DNA of 64,000 nucleotides, taken from positions 20,708,001 through 20,772,000 of the forward strand of contig JBHGNT010000011.1 in assembly GCA_043228905.1 (NCBI GenBank). The letters run 5' to 3'. This DNA comes from Azolla caroliniana. Its lineage: Eukaryota; Polypodiophyta. Every line of letters begins with the position of its first letter. Position 1 is the first letter of the stretch. A program made the translations under genes and the position numbers. Below are positions 25,840 through 37,600 of the stretch, piece by piece. The notes beneath the pieces were generated by a model. It searched no databases. It was not told the DNA's origin and saw nothing but the letters and a program-made list of their open reading frames with translations.

Positions 25840-27915
25840 TCATATTGACCGTGTAGTGGCGTGAACAAACAACATCCAGAATTCAATAAGCATAGTGTTG
25901 AGATGTATGTGGACATTGTTAAAAACAGAATCATATCTCGCTTTCCATATTATCCAAAGAGCCAATGACGTAATAGTACACCAAATGACCAGATTTTTAA
26001 TTTTGAACCGTAGAATAGAAAAAGGAAACGAGATGAGGTATAAAAAACGGAAAACATGAGAAGCATGGGTATTTTTATACCTCATAACCTCTCCATGAAG
26101 GACACCCCACAATACTACACCCCAAGAGAATATTGAATGAGAGTAGTGTTGTCTCAACAATAAAAACAACTTACTCTAAAATTTCTTGATCTTGAGACAT
26201 AACCAAAACACATGCAAAATTGATTTAGTAGGTGCGCCACAATGCAATTCACAAGCATATTGTTGATGTTGTCTCAACCAATCACCAACGGGAAGAGCAT
26301 AATGAATCAACAACCAATGAAAGCTAATAACTTTTTTCGGCAACTGCATGCTCCACAACCATTTCCAAAATTTTGCAAGTTGTAATTCCTGCACATTATC
26401 TCAGAACAATGCTTCATGGCAGCAAGGCATTTATACTTTGACTGCAACAACAAATTTCTACCTAGCTTAATTGAATATTGGAAAAACTCCAAATGTTTAC
26501 CATTTCCACCAAAAAATTGCCTTTTTCCATTGATAATTAGCCGGATCCCAATCCAAATTATGAAGAGGTTTTTTATGAAAAACCCACAATGAGCAATACA
26601 ACAAGCATTCTTGAAAGGGTGGATCCAAAGACCATTTGTTTCCCGATCTTGCAACTACTCGAATAGCCAAAGTGTTGGCGGACATCCACACATTTGATGC
26701 AAAGTATACATGCCACAACCTACCATCATCATCAACATTAAAATACATAGCATAACATGTTGCATTCTAAGTTACTTTAGGTCCTAAAATAATATCATTA
26801 CACATAACAACGCCTCCTCAAACTGAATGCATCGATAAAGATTGTAACGATCGATTCATAACATGGCATCCCCATTAAAGAACATTACATGCAACTGATG
26901 CATCCAAAGCAGCCCAATTTAGCCTAGGGCGGCTACCAAGCAAAAAACCTCTCGCATAAGAGAAGAGAAAATTCCAGGTCAACGATTGTCTCAACAAGTC
27001 ATCCATTGTCAAAGGCATTTTTTGGACTAGAAATTTTTTAAGGGCAACCCAACTTGTGAGAATTCCATTAAAAAATCTATCTTCTGGTAAGGATGTTTAA
27101 AAGAAATGAAAATTCTGAATAAAAGCCCACTTTAATTGGGTTGCCAAACTCCACCAATTGTCGAACACATAGTAGATAACCTATGCATCATTAGCTGACT
27201 CCAAACAACTTGCATTGGCAGCATAGCTCTACACACAGATTTAGAGAGCAAAGCCTTACATTGTGATTCTGGATCCACCAACCTGAACCCACCATTTTGT
27301 CTCGGAGCAATCAATACTGCCCAAGCTACTTTAAGCCTTTTATTTTGACCTATTTTTCCTCCCCAAATGTAATTGCAAATAAGACGTTGCACTTGCAAAT
27401 ATATGACCTAACAAACAACGTAGTAGAAGCAATATACCAAATAGTTGCAAGCAGAACTTGATTCTAGCTACAAGTACACGACCTGCAAATGATAGGACAA
27501 CTGAATCCCAGAGCAACAATTTTCTCCTTAACTTTAAAAATAGAGGAGCAACTAACACATCCGCATTAACGTGAAGTCCCACTTGGTAGCCCAAGTAACG
27601 AATAGTGGTTCCATCAAGAACCCATTTGAATTCCTACGAAGGCATCCAAGCACAGAATGCGAAATAGAGAAATTTCTAGTTTGCCCATTAGCTAGCAAGA
27701 CCGAACGAAAAGCCTCATGATAAAACGAAGCTACAACCCTAATCCATTGGACCGGAAAGCCTAATCTAAAAAACGAACCCTCCATGAAGTTCCAATTAAC
27801 TCTGTCATATGCCTTCTGAAAATCTAATAAAAGAAGTGCAAGCTCTTCTTTATTCTTCGTTGCAATCCCTGTTAACTCCCAAAACAAAAATACATTATCA
27901 AAGATACTACGTTCC
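25840..27915 (-). mobile_element. Degenerate LINE (non-LTR retrotransposon) reverse-transcriptase remnant
   Basis: Read on the minus strand, the usual order of plant LINE blocks appears in broken frames. ERSIFDNVFLFWE leads into LLLLDFQKAYDRVNW (RT fingers/palm, about 27,790-27,915). RYLGYQVG with PLFLKLRRKLLLWD and LSFAGRVLVARI (RT-thumb region) spans about 27,450-27,610. NYIWGG with WAVLIAPRQNGG covers about 27,290-27,390. A zf-RVT-like block (FWKWLWSMQLPKKVISFHWL, C-LHCGAP) lies at 26,200-26,390, and an end block with LWIIWKARYDSVFN at about 25,900-25,960. The catalytic YxDD segment between the first two blocks is missing: the sequence runs from SVLGC straight to the RYLGY block. Frameshifts and stops are present, so the element is dead. 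No poly-A tail or target duplication was found. Confidence 0.85.
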
Positions 27916-28916
27916 TACATAAATAAAACATATGTCAATTCTTGAGACACTATGTTTTATCTAATAATTGAGGCACTAGGGTATGGTCCAAAATATGTTT
28001 TTGAATCTAATGCCACAAGACTATGTTATGCATATACCAAGAACAAGTCTTTCTACGGAATCTAGGAAAGATTACATATTCCTATCATCTGTAAGTACAT
28101 TCGTTATGTTCCTTATACATATCTGAGACAACAAATATAAGCCTCCCAATGCTCTAAATTCCCTAATATGGTATGAAAAACATGGAATTACCTTAATCAA
28201 CATCCCCATTCAAAAGGTAGTGCATTACAATAGCCATCGATGTTTTAGGAGTCATGGCACACATGAAAGGGCAGTTTGAGGGAAACCATATGTTGCAAAT
28301 ATGGATTAGAAGTTGTTCACTCAACATTTTGTTTTATACAAACACATTCACACACACAATCTCCCTCCCTTTGTTTATTTGTTTTCATCTGCTCTTACTT
28401 CACCATGTACTTGTTTTGGAATATTATGATTAGAGAAGGCTAGAACAAATCATAGGAACATGTACTTGACAATTTGTAAATGGAGTTATACTTCGATAAG
28501 AAGTATATTGTCAATACTTATTGGATTACTTATTGGATTTTGTGGGCTGGTCAAACTTCTTTTAAAGATTGCACACCAAGGTATAGAGAAAATATTGTCC
28601 TTTGGAAGATAGAATAGAAGCAATATGACAATTTGTTTACATTTTCCCAAAAGAGATGCCTTGCGGATTGACATGGTGAGCAAACTTTCACAATCTTAGA
28701 TGATGTGATTGGGCGTTACTTAACAAGAACTTCTCAAACAAAGAAACTTGTAGCCCTTCTAGCTACTGTGGGCAAGAGAGGTTGATTGGTCTATTGTCAA
28801 TAAAAGACAAATGAGATTCCTTGATTAAACGACGTAGTTGTGAAGAGTTGATCCAATCGAATGATTGAGTTGGGGAATCTTCACCTTAAACACATTCTTT
28901 TAGTTTTCAAATATTT
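27916..28916. other. Spacer
   Basis: No gene is supported. It may include the decayed 5' part of the neighbouring minus-strand LINE, but I recognise no endonuclease motif. Confidence 0.4.
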
Positions 28917-29428
28917 GTATTATATCTAGTGTGAGAGTGACTTTTGATTTTTTGTTCAACCATGTTTAAAATTTGTTGCATGCCATGAACCAAGAGAAAG
29001 AGTAGAAGAATGTTAATCTTTTCAGATATAACAATGATATTTACCTTACGTGACACACATAACAAATTGTGCAATCAGTTTTTACTAAAATATTGTTGGA
29101 GAACTATATAATTTCTTATTTATATGCCATTGAGAACCACAATTAGCATGCCTTGCCATTAAATTGTTTTTGTGCCTAAACGTATTATATCTAGTGTGAG
29201 AGTGACTTTTGATTTTTTGTTTAACCATGTTTAAAATTTGTTGCATGCCATGAACCAAGAGAAAGAGTAGACGAATGTTAATCTTTTCAGATATAACAAT
29301 GATATTTACCTTACGTGACACACATAACAAATTGTGCAATCAGTTTTTACTAAAATATTGTTGGAGAACTATATAATTTCTTATTTATATGCCATTGAGA
29401 GCCACAATTAGCATGCCTTGCCATTAAA
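28917..29428. repeat. Tandem duplication, two 247-bp copies at 265-bp spacing
   Basis: 28,917-29,163 and 29,182-29,428 are nearly identical; I saw only about three base differences (for example GTTCAACC versus GTTTAACC). They are separated by 18 bp that differ. The near identity implies a recent duplication. Non-coding on both strands. Confidence 0.9.
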
Positions 29429-29490
29429 TATAACTAGGGCAAGCTTACATTGGCCTTTTAGCCCAATGTAAGCTTGCCCTAGTTATATTT
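29426..29490. repeat. Perfect 28-bp inverted repeat (hairpin) with 9-base loop
   Basis: The left arm (29,426-29,453, beginning AAATATAACTAGGGCAAGCT) is the exact reverse complement of the right arm (29,463-29,490, ending AGTTATATTT). The loop is about CCTTTTAGC. It starts exactly where the second copy of the 265-bp tandem repeat ends. It could be a miniature inverted-repeat element or a snapback repair product; no promoter for a small RNA is visible. Confidence 0.9.
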
Positions 29491-30059
29491 TGTCCTTGAC
29501 AAAATTTAGCAATATGTTATTTTGCTTAAAGCAATCAACATATTTGTCAAAAGAATGTCTCGATGATTTTTTTGAGATATACTTCAATTAAGTAAAGGAA
29601 ATTTGCATCATGGCAAGGGTTCCACAATAATGAATGGACTCTGGTGCACCAATGCACTAGCCCTACCCCTCAAAGGGTACCAATTTGAGTTCAAAAATAT
29701 TGAACAAATTGTGTGGACAAACTAACCTTTACATCAAATGGTGTCACGACTCAGTAGGGGCATGTTAAAGGATAAACTTATTTGTCAAGTTCTTATCGAT
29801 TTCCATGAGATTACTCCTTTGCTAAATTTGAATCAATATCTGGTTGTTGACTTTCGATTGTCCACACATCCGACGAAGTCCGAGCTGGTGTAACCGACTA
29901 CATTGTCGCGAAAATCCACGCCTACGGGTCAGTCGAATGGGACCACCGGGGTCTTTGACCAAGGAGGACAAATCGGGTGACTTGTGCTTGTAAGGAATCA
30001 ATCGTCGTTTAGGTTTACAATCGGGTTGTTCTTGTTGTCGAGGATGCTTGTGTGGGTTG

Positions 30060-30060
<1 letters not shown>
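29491..30060. other. Spacer, more GC-rich toward its end
   Basis: No gene is supported. From about 29,860 the base composition changes to a more balanced, CG-containing sequence that continues to about 30,340 and ends near a TATA-like string (CTTATATAGATG at about 30,329). This could be a fragment of another LTR, but I found no partner copy. Confidence 0.35.

Positions 30061-30095
<35 letters not shown>
30061..30095. repeat. (GA)n microsatellite
   Basis: About 17 GA units. Frames crossing it (Arg-Glu runs) are repeat artefacts. Confidence 0.95.
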
Positions 30096-30099
<4 letters not shown>

Positions 30100-30343
30100 A
30101 TATTGAGAAAATATTTACCGCACCACAAAGATGTCGCGAAGAATGTGACACATGTGCCAAACGTCGTGATGTGCGTGTTATACATGCGCATACAAGCACC
30201 GGCCTCTACCCGCGGGCCGCAAGTGGTGATGGAGGATCGAAAGGATCGTTCAAGTCAATGACACGGAACCGTCAGTATTCTGGACCGGAAAGACTAGCGC
30301 AAGCGAGAAAGTATCCCTTCCTTTCCTTCTTATATAGATGCCC

Positions 30344-30436
30344 CCATGCATATGATGCATGTGAGGGTGCATGAAATGCATGTAATGCATGATTGCCATT
30401 TGGCGCTCATGCATCACATGTGATGCATGATGACCA
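30344..30436. promoter_or_regulatory. Dense cluster of ATGCAT palindromes (RY-like motifs)
   Basis: Six ATGCAT hexamers and one further TGCATG occur in about 93 bp, beginning about 15 bp after a TATA-like TTATATAGA. The core CATGCA is the RY element bound by plant B3-domain factors (ABI3/FUS3 type). No transcript start or downstream gene is evident, so a regulatory role is only possible; it may equally be a decayed short repeat. Confidence 0.3.
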
Positions 30437-30514
30437 TGTCCCTCATTCAAGCTCTCATGTATGAGCAGTAACATGTGAAAAGTACAATGAAGAAAATAAA
30501 TTTTAAAGAAAACA

Positions 30515-30620
30515 ACCTAACCTAATGGTATATCAATTGCCTCCTATCTTGGAGGTGTAAGGTTCAAAACCTTGCACCTTGTTGTATGCCACTAGGCCCT
30601 AGACTTATTTCTTTTTATAT
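30515..30620 (+). repeat. SINE-like segment with tRNA-type B box
   Basis: CCTAATGGTATATCAATTGC resembles a tRNA A-box region. About 35 bases on, GTAAGGTTCAAAACCTTGCA forms a perfect T-arm-like stem around the B box GGTTCAAAACC. A T-rich stretch (TATTTCTTTTTATATTTT) follows. No acceptor stem or anticodon arm is convincing, so I read this as the tRNA-derived head of a SINE, not a tRNA gene. Confidence 0.4.
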
Positions 30621-32990
30621 TTTGTGCAATGAACACCTAAACACACATCACACATGCACATTAACGTGCTAACATACATGTGTAACCATCACTCCTTTCA
30701 TACGTGTGCACACTGCACCTTCTCGATTTTCCTTGTTCCACGCGATTTTCACACTATTGTCGAAAATCTTCACGACAACGCATGGGTTCTTGTTTAGACT
30801 GAAGAGGATGCCAAGGTCTTGTGTGCCCACTAGGTATCTGAATACATGCTTGACTACATTCCAATGCGATCGTCCTGGGTTGTGCATGAATCTGCTGACG
30901 ACTCCTACGACGTGAGCAATGTTAGGCCGTGTCGCGACCATCATGTACATACGGGAGCCTATTGTCGGTGCATACGATACCGACTTCATAACTTCCCCAT
31001 CTGGACCGAATGTAGGGCAGTCTCACCGAGACAGCTGAGGGTTAATGGGGAGCGGGGTCGAAGCAGATTTGGTTGAGTGCATGTTGAAGCACTTCAGGAT
31101 AGGTTTGATGTAGTCGGCTTGAGACAAAAACAATAGTCACTAATTACGGATCCGACTCATCTTCATTCCGAGTATGTGTCGAGTAAGACCTAGGTCCTAG
31201 CTCTTTGGCACGCCGACCGGAGAGTAGCATGTCATCCACGTATAAGATGACGAAGATGGGAAACCCATCTTGAGTTGTTTTCGTGAAGAGGTAGTGGTTC
31301 TCATCGCTCTTTGGGAAGCTGACTGACTAGATAAAATCGTCCAACTTCTTATACCACTGTCGGGGTGCCTACTTTAGGCCATAAAGACTCTTCTTGAGTT
31401 GACAGACTCAATGCTCTTGGCCAGCTGTAACGAAGCCTTTTGGTTGCTCAATGTAAATTTCCTCCTCTAGGTCACCATGGAGGAAGGTCGTATTCACATC
31501 TAACTATATACACTCCAAGTCCTCGGCTACCACTACGCAAAGTAGGAATCGAAGAGTGGTCATTTTCACCACTGGTGAAAAAATCTCGCCAAAGTCGATA
31601 CCATACTATTGTCGAAAACCCTTTGTGACTAATCTGGCCTTATACTTGGGACATGCAGAAACTGACGTTTCTTTGAGTTGATAAACCCATTTGCACGGAA
31701 GAGCATGTTGGTTGTTTGGTAGTTCGACTAAGTTCCATGTCTTATTGTGCCAAATGGAGTTAATCTCTTACTCCATCGCTAACTGCCAAGTGTCCGAGTC
31801 GGCGGATGCCAATGCTTCTTCGTAGGACGTGGGTTCACTAGCGTCTGTAAAGAAGATTCCATGAGAGTACCTCTTCGGAGGCTACAACAATCTTTTGGAT
31901 CTTCTTGGTATGACTAGGCTAGCCTGATGGGGTGTCTGGGTTGGATGGTCTGAAGCCGAAGCATTTGACTTTGGTTAATCCGTTGATTCGGTGCTAGAGG
32001 TTTCGGCTACACGTGAAGCCCACCTCGTGTTATGGGTTGGGCCGTCATGAAGGGTCGGCACTTCGGAAAAAGTTACCCTTCGGACTTCAATAGGGCTTTC
32101 GGTCGTCTTATGCATAGCCGACTCATTAAATACTACGCCTGAACTTCGGACAATTTGTCTATTCTCAAGGTCCCAGAATCGGTATCTAATCTCGCCGTCT
32201 GGCCCATAGCCGAGGAAAATACATTTCCTGAACCTCGGTTCAAGTTTGCGGCGGTTGTCTTTCTATATGAGGGCATACGCCTCGCATCCAAAAATCTTCA
32301 TAATTCGGTTTGCGGGCAGCCAATCCATAATTCCTGAGGTATTTGAGGTTCTAGAGGCCTACTCAACAACATATTGTTTATGTATATTGTCGTAAGTAGG
32401 GCCTTTGTCCAAACGCCATCTGACAATCCAAAGTGTTGGAGCATAGTAATTATTTGTTCTTGAATTGTCTGATTCATCCGTTCGGCAATTCTATTATGCT
32501 CCGAACTATATGGTGTCGTGTATTCATGTCTAATGTCACGTTGGTGACAAAATTTGACAAATTCTTCCGACTTAAACTATCCTCCATTATCAAACCGCAA
32601 GCATTTCAGCTTTCGGTCGGATTGGTTCTCCACCATGGCAAGCCATTCTTGGAAGATAGAGAACACTCGATCTTTAGTTCTAACCGGGTATGCCCACACT
32701 TTCCTGGTTGAGTCGTCAATAAAGCTAACGAAGTAGGAGCACCACCAAAGGATTGATGTGGCATCAGGTCACAAACATTTGAATGGACTAAATCGGGTGG
32801 ACTCGATTCTCTTGGTGTTGTCGTCAGGTGTGAAATAGCAGTCTATTTGCCGTATTGACAGTGCTCACAGAACTGGCGGTCTGAGAATGAGAGCTTGGCG
32901 ATGTATCTGGCTCTAGATAAGTGCGTTATGTCGGCCTTACTGAGGTGTTTGAGTCATCCGTGCCATAGTTATGGCACGGGGATGTCTACC

Positions 32991-33116
32991 AGAAACAAGT
33001 GATCCTCTCTGAGTGTGATGTACAATGGGTACAGAAACAAGTGATCCTCTCTGAGTGTGATGTACAATGGGTACAGAAACAAGTGATCCTCTCTGAGTGT
33101 GATGTACAATGGGTAC
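32991..33116 (-). repeat. Triplicated 42-bp unit inside the old copia element
   Basis: AGAAACAAGTGATCCTCTCT begins identical units at 32,991, 33,033 and 33,075. In the minus frame each encodes the same 14 residues (YPLYITLREDHLFL). The unit falls between the protease and integrase regions. The copies show no differences I can see, so the triplication is much younger than the element's other damage. Confidence 0.9.
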
Positions 33117-33912
33117 AATGAATGTACTTTCGGACCTCGAGCAAGCTGCAAGTTCCCCTTGTGGAGTGTCTACCCTCCTGATGAGAAGCCTGCACGAATG
33201 TCGTCTTCGTCCAATTTTCTGACTGAGATCAAAAGACTTGAGAGCTTAGATACGTGTCGGACATTATGTAGTACTAGTGTAGAGCCACATGGGAGGTTTA
33301 GCTCTACATTGTCAATTCTGACTATGGCATAGTGCTACGAATTTCCAACTCGAATTGAGTTGGAGTGTCGGGCCAAATATTGTTGAAATTGAGATCAATG
33401 TGGGGTCATGTGATAGGATGCTCCCGAATCCAAGAGCCAAGTGCTTGACTCTTCAGTTGTAAGCAAAACTTCTTATTCGACTAAGTGTTCGATGAACAAA
33501 ATATTCGGGTTGTTCGTCAATACTTCGGATGAAGAGTCGATGTAGTTGACCTCCTCATGTTGGCCTCCCTTCTGATCAGCTCGTTGAGCTTTATCATTCT
33601 TAGCTTTGAGGGGGTGACAATCGGCCTTGATGTGTCTGGGTTTATTGCAATAGTTGCATGTTCGATTGTCTCGGGACTTGCTCCGACTTCACTGATTGCT
33701 CGGCAATCGAGAAGAACTTCTTCCTCGATTGTTCGATCAATCGATCGAACCTTGTACTACATAAGCGTCACTGGCCGAATTGATTGCAAACGATTTGCTC
33801 CGAACTACTTAAGAGATGATTGTGCTTGTGTCTTCGGAGTATTTTATTGTTGTAGTCGATGCATTGCACACAGTTGTGACGAAAGTTTCCCAAGAAAGGG
33901 GGAGACTACTCA

Positions 33913-33917
33913 TAAGC
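33913..33917. repeat. Target-site duplication TAAGC, left copy
   Basis: TAAGC immediately precedes the left LTR and is repeated at 39,489-39,493 immediately after the right LTR. Five bases is the usual target duplication of copia integrases. Confidence 0.95.
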
Positions 33918-34646
33918 TGTAAAGCTTTGACGCTATCAAAGCTTTCGCCTCTCAGCCACAACCAAGACAACACGGATCAATGCAGCAGAAAAATGAAAAC
34001 AAAGACACAGAGAGATGAATACACAGGGTATAACGTGGAAAACCCTAAACGGGAAAAACCACGGGAGTGCACGACTCCAACTACCACTATACACTGGAAT
34101 ATACAATGGCGAGGCTACAAGGCAACAACCTTGAGCTCGCTGTCCTCGCCACAGGCGGCGGTATTACACAGAGGCGTCGACCTCTTCGTTTCTCTCTCTC
34201 TCTCTCTCGGCTGCTCTCACTTCGCTCCCTCTAAGTGGAAAAACAGACAATGAGCAACAACCACATAAAACTGTTTGCCCTAAGTCATATTTATACACAT
34301 ATGACTTTCGGGCTATTTACAAATATAGCCTCAAGGGCTCTTGGCAAACATATTCACAAATATGTCTCCGCATCCGGATCTCTCTCCGGGTACATTCATC
34401 ATCCGGTTCCGTAACCGGGGTCTTCATCATCCGGCTCCGTAACCGGGGTCTTCATCATCCGGCTCCGTAACCGGGGTCTTCATCATCCGGTTCCGTAACC
34501 GGGGTCTTCATCATCCGGCTCCGTAACCGGGGTCTTCATCATCCGGCTCCGTAACCGGGGTCTTCATCATCCGGTTCCGTAACCGCAACCGGGCTTGCCG
34601 TCATTCATCTCCGGACATCCCATCCGGAGGGACCGTAATCCCAACA
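33918..34646 (-). repeat. 3' LTR of the young copia element
   Basis: The 729-bp repeat begins (minus strand) TGTTGGGATTAC and ends GCTTTACA. U3 holds seven 28-bp repeats (plus coordinates 34,401-34,585), and a TATA box TATAAATA lies at 34,288-34,295. A GA/CT run lies at about 34,190-34,210. It differs from the other LTR at one visible base, 33,954. Confidence 0.96.
34401..34585 (-). repeat. 28-bp tandem array in U3 of the 3' LTR (7 units)
   Basis: Units start at 34,401, 34,429, 34,457, 34,485, 34,513, 34,541 and 34,569, the last one partial. Each has the form ATCCGG(T/C)TCCGTAACCGGG plus GTCTTCATC. Units with T contain the inverted repeat CCGGTT-CCGT-AACCGG. An identical array lies at 39,243-39,427 in the 5' LTR. 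Confidence 0.95.
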
Positions 34647-34648
34647 AA

Positions 34649-34658
34649 CTCCCCCTTC
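34649..34658 (-). other. Polypurine tract (plus-strand primer) of the young copia element
   Basis: On the minus strand GAAGGGGGAG lies two bases before the 3' LTR. It overlaps the polyprotein stop codon (TGA at 34,657-34,659). This is the expected position for second-strand DNA priming. Confidence 0.85.
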
Positions 34659-37600
34659 ACTTCGGCATGGGATGTCTCTCCAATCCGATCCTCTTCCGGC
34701 ATGCTTCCAGCTTGTCGGGTGTGAGCACCTTGGTCAGCATATCCGACCCGTTCTCGTCCGTGTGGACCTTCGTCAGCACGAACTCCTTGTCTTCTATCCT
34801 TTCCCGGATCCAGTGATATCTTCGCTGGATGTGCTTCGTCCGGGAGTGATAGGCCGCGTTCTTCGCAAGGTGGATTGCACTCTGACTGTCGCAGTAGAGT
34901 CGGTACTCCTCCTGCCGGATACCGAGCTCTCTAATGAAGTCCTTCATCCATATTACTTCCTTGCCGGCTTCAACAGCTGCCATGTACTCCGCCTCCGTGG
35001 TTGACAACGCAACCGTCTTCTGCAGCCTCGATTGCCACGAAACGGCTCCCCCTGCATACGTCATCACATACCCTGATGTGGACCGGCTGGTATCTGCATC
35101 AGCCGACATATCCGAATCGGTGAAGCCGTCGAGTTCGGGCTTACCGGAGCCGAATCGGAGGCACACATTCGCTGTGCCCTTCAGGTATCGGAGTATCCAC
35201 TTGACCGCGTTCCAGTGCTCTTTGCCGGGATTGCTCATGTACCGGCTCACCACTCCGACTGCGTATCCTATATCTGGTCTCGTACACACCATGGCGTACA
35301 TCAAGCTCCCGACGGCTGAGGCATACGGCACTTTCATCATATCCTCCTTTTCAGCTTTTGTCTTGGGACATTGCTTGCTGGACAGCTTGCAGTTTGCCGG
35401 GAGGGTCGATCCGACCGGTCTTGCTTCCGACATGTTGAACCGGTGAAGCACCTTCGTCACGTACTTCTCCTGTGACAGCCACAACTGCTTCTTCTTCCGG
35501 TCCCGGATGATGTGCATCCCTAGTATTTGCCTCGCCGGACCCAGGTCCTTCATTGAGAAGGTTCGGTGAAGAGCCTTCTTCAGCATCCGTATCTTGACCT
35601 GGTCCCGTCCGACGATCAACATGTCGTCCACGTACAGGAGGAGTATTAGAAAGTCTCCTCCTTCGAACTTCTTCACAAACACGCAGTGGTCGGACTGCGT
35701 TTTGAGGTACCCTTCGTCGGTCATGAAGGAGTCGAACTTCCGGTACCATTGCCGGGGAGCCTGCTTCAGTCCGTAAAGGCTCTTCTTCAACCGGCATACC
35801 AGGTGCTCCTTCCCTTTCTTCTCGAATCCTTCCGGCTGCTGCATGTAGATCTCTTCTTCGAGGTCACCGTGAAGGAATGCCGTCTTCACGTCCATCTGTT
35901 CTACCTCGAGGTCCATGCTTGCCGCAATGCTCAGCACCGTCCGGATGGAGGTCATCTTCACTACCGGGGCAAATATCTCGTCGAAGTCGACGCCCTTCTT
36001 CTGCTGGAACCCCTTCACCACGATCCTGGCTTTGTATCTCGGGGGGTTTCCGGCATCTCCCGGTTTCAGCTTGAACACCCACTTGTTACGGAGTGCCCGT
36101 TTTCCTTTCGGCAACTCCACAAGTTCATATGTGTGGTTCTCATGCAGGGAATCCATCTCGTCCTGCATGGCACTTAACCACCTGCGGCTCTGGGTGTCAT
36201 GCTTTGCTTCTTCAAAGCTCTCCGGCTCCCCCTCGTCGGTTAGCAGCACGTGCTCTGGTTCCGGAAATCTCCGGGGGGCCCTTCTCTCTCTTAGAGGATA
36301 TCTCCGTTCCGGAACTTCGGTAACCGGTTCTTCCGATTCTTCTTCATCCGAATCTATTTCGGGATCGGGGCCGGTTCCGGTATCGTTTTCATCTTCTTCG
36401 GCCGGTTCTGTTTCTTCACCGTCTTCGGCCGGATCCTCGAGTGCTAACCGGTCCCTTGCCGGTCGGGACTGCTCCTCGTAGAGTTGATCCTCACCGGTCG
36501 ACTTGGAGCTCTTCATCTTCTTCTCCGACTCCCAGTCGGCGAGTGTCTTGTCCTCCATGAAGATGATGTCTCGACTCCTGAATATCTTCTTGTCCACCGG
36601 GTCCCATACTCGGTAGCCGAACTCGTCGTCGCCGTAACCGAGGAATATGCATGGCCGGGTCTTTGGATCTAGCTTTCCTCTCCGGTCCTTTGCCACATGC
36701 ACGTATGCGAGACACCCGAACACCTTCAGATGCCGGTAGGACACTTCCTTACCGGTCCACACTTTCTGCGGCGTGTCTCCGTCCAAAGGTACTGAGGGTG
36801 ATCTGTTTATCACGTACGTCGCCGTCGACATTGCCTCAGCCCAAAACCCCTTGGGTAATTTCGCATGCGCCAGCATACTCCGGACCCTCTCCATTATGGT
36901 CCGGTTCATCCTCTCGGCCAGCCCGTTTAGTTCCGGCGTCTTCGGCACAGTAAACTCGAGCCGGATTCCCTTCGAGCGACAGTACTCCTGGAACTGCCCC
37001 CGGTATTCCCCTCCGTTATCCGCTCGTATCGCTTTCAGCTTCTTGCCGGATTCCCTTTCCACTCTCGCGTGGAGTTCTTTGAAGACGGACAATACTTGGT
37101 CCTTTGTCTTCAACGGTGCCGTCCACAGCTTCCGGCTGTGATCATCAATGAATGTCACGAAGTACTGGGCTCCGCCATGTGACTTCGTTTCTACCTGACA
37201 CACATCAGTGTGCACCAGCTCCAAGGGTGCGCTACGTCTCGTCGGTGGCCTTGAGTGGAAGGAGGTTCGGTTCTGCTTACCGGCCAGGCAATCGGTGCAC
37301 TTCTCCAGATGCACATGCTTCACTGGAATGAGGTTGTCTTCTGCAAGCCTCTTCATCCCCTTCTCACTCATGTGGCACAGTCTTTTGTGCCACAGCTCAC
37401 CGGCAGTGTCGGCTGCCACATTCAGCTCTTCCAGACATAGCCGGGAATTCATCAGGTACAGTGTGTTGACCTTCCGGGCCCGAGCCACTATCAGGCTCCC
37501 CTTGCTGAACTTCATTACGCCGTTCCGGATGCTACCCGTGTAGCCTTCATCATCTAGCCTCCCGGCCGAGATCAGGTTCAATCGGACCTCCGGAACGTGT

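Noticed and set aside
33816-34253. A 145-codon plus-strand frame entering the left LTR, with a 137-codon near-copy at 38,682-39,095
   Set aside because: The shared part is just LTR sequence present twice; there is no domain.
35915-36481. Plus-strand frames up to 188 codons within the copia element
   Set aside because: They are antisense shadows of the gag-pol frame; the minus frame has every copia catalytic motif.
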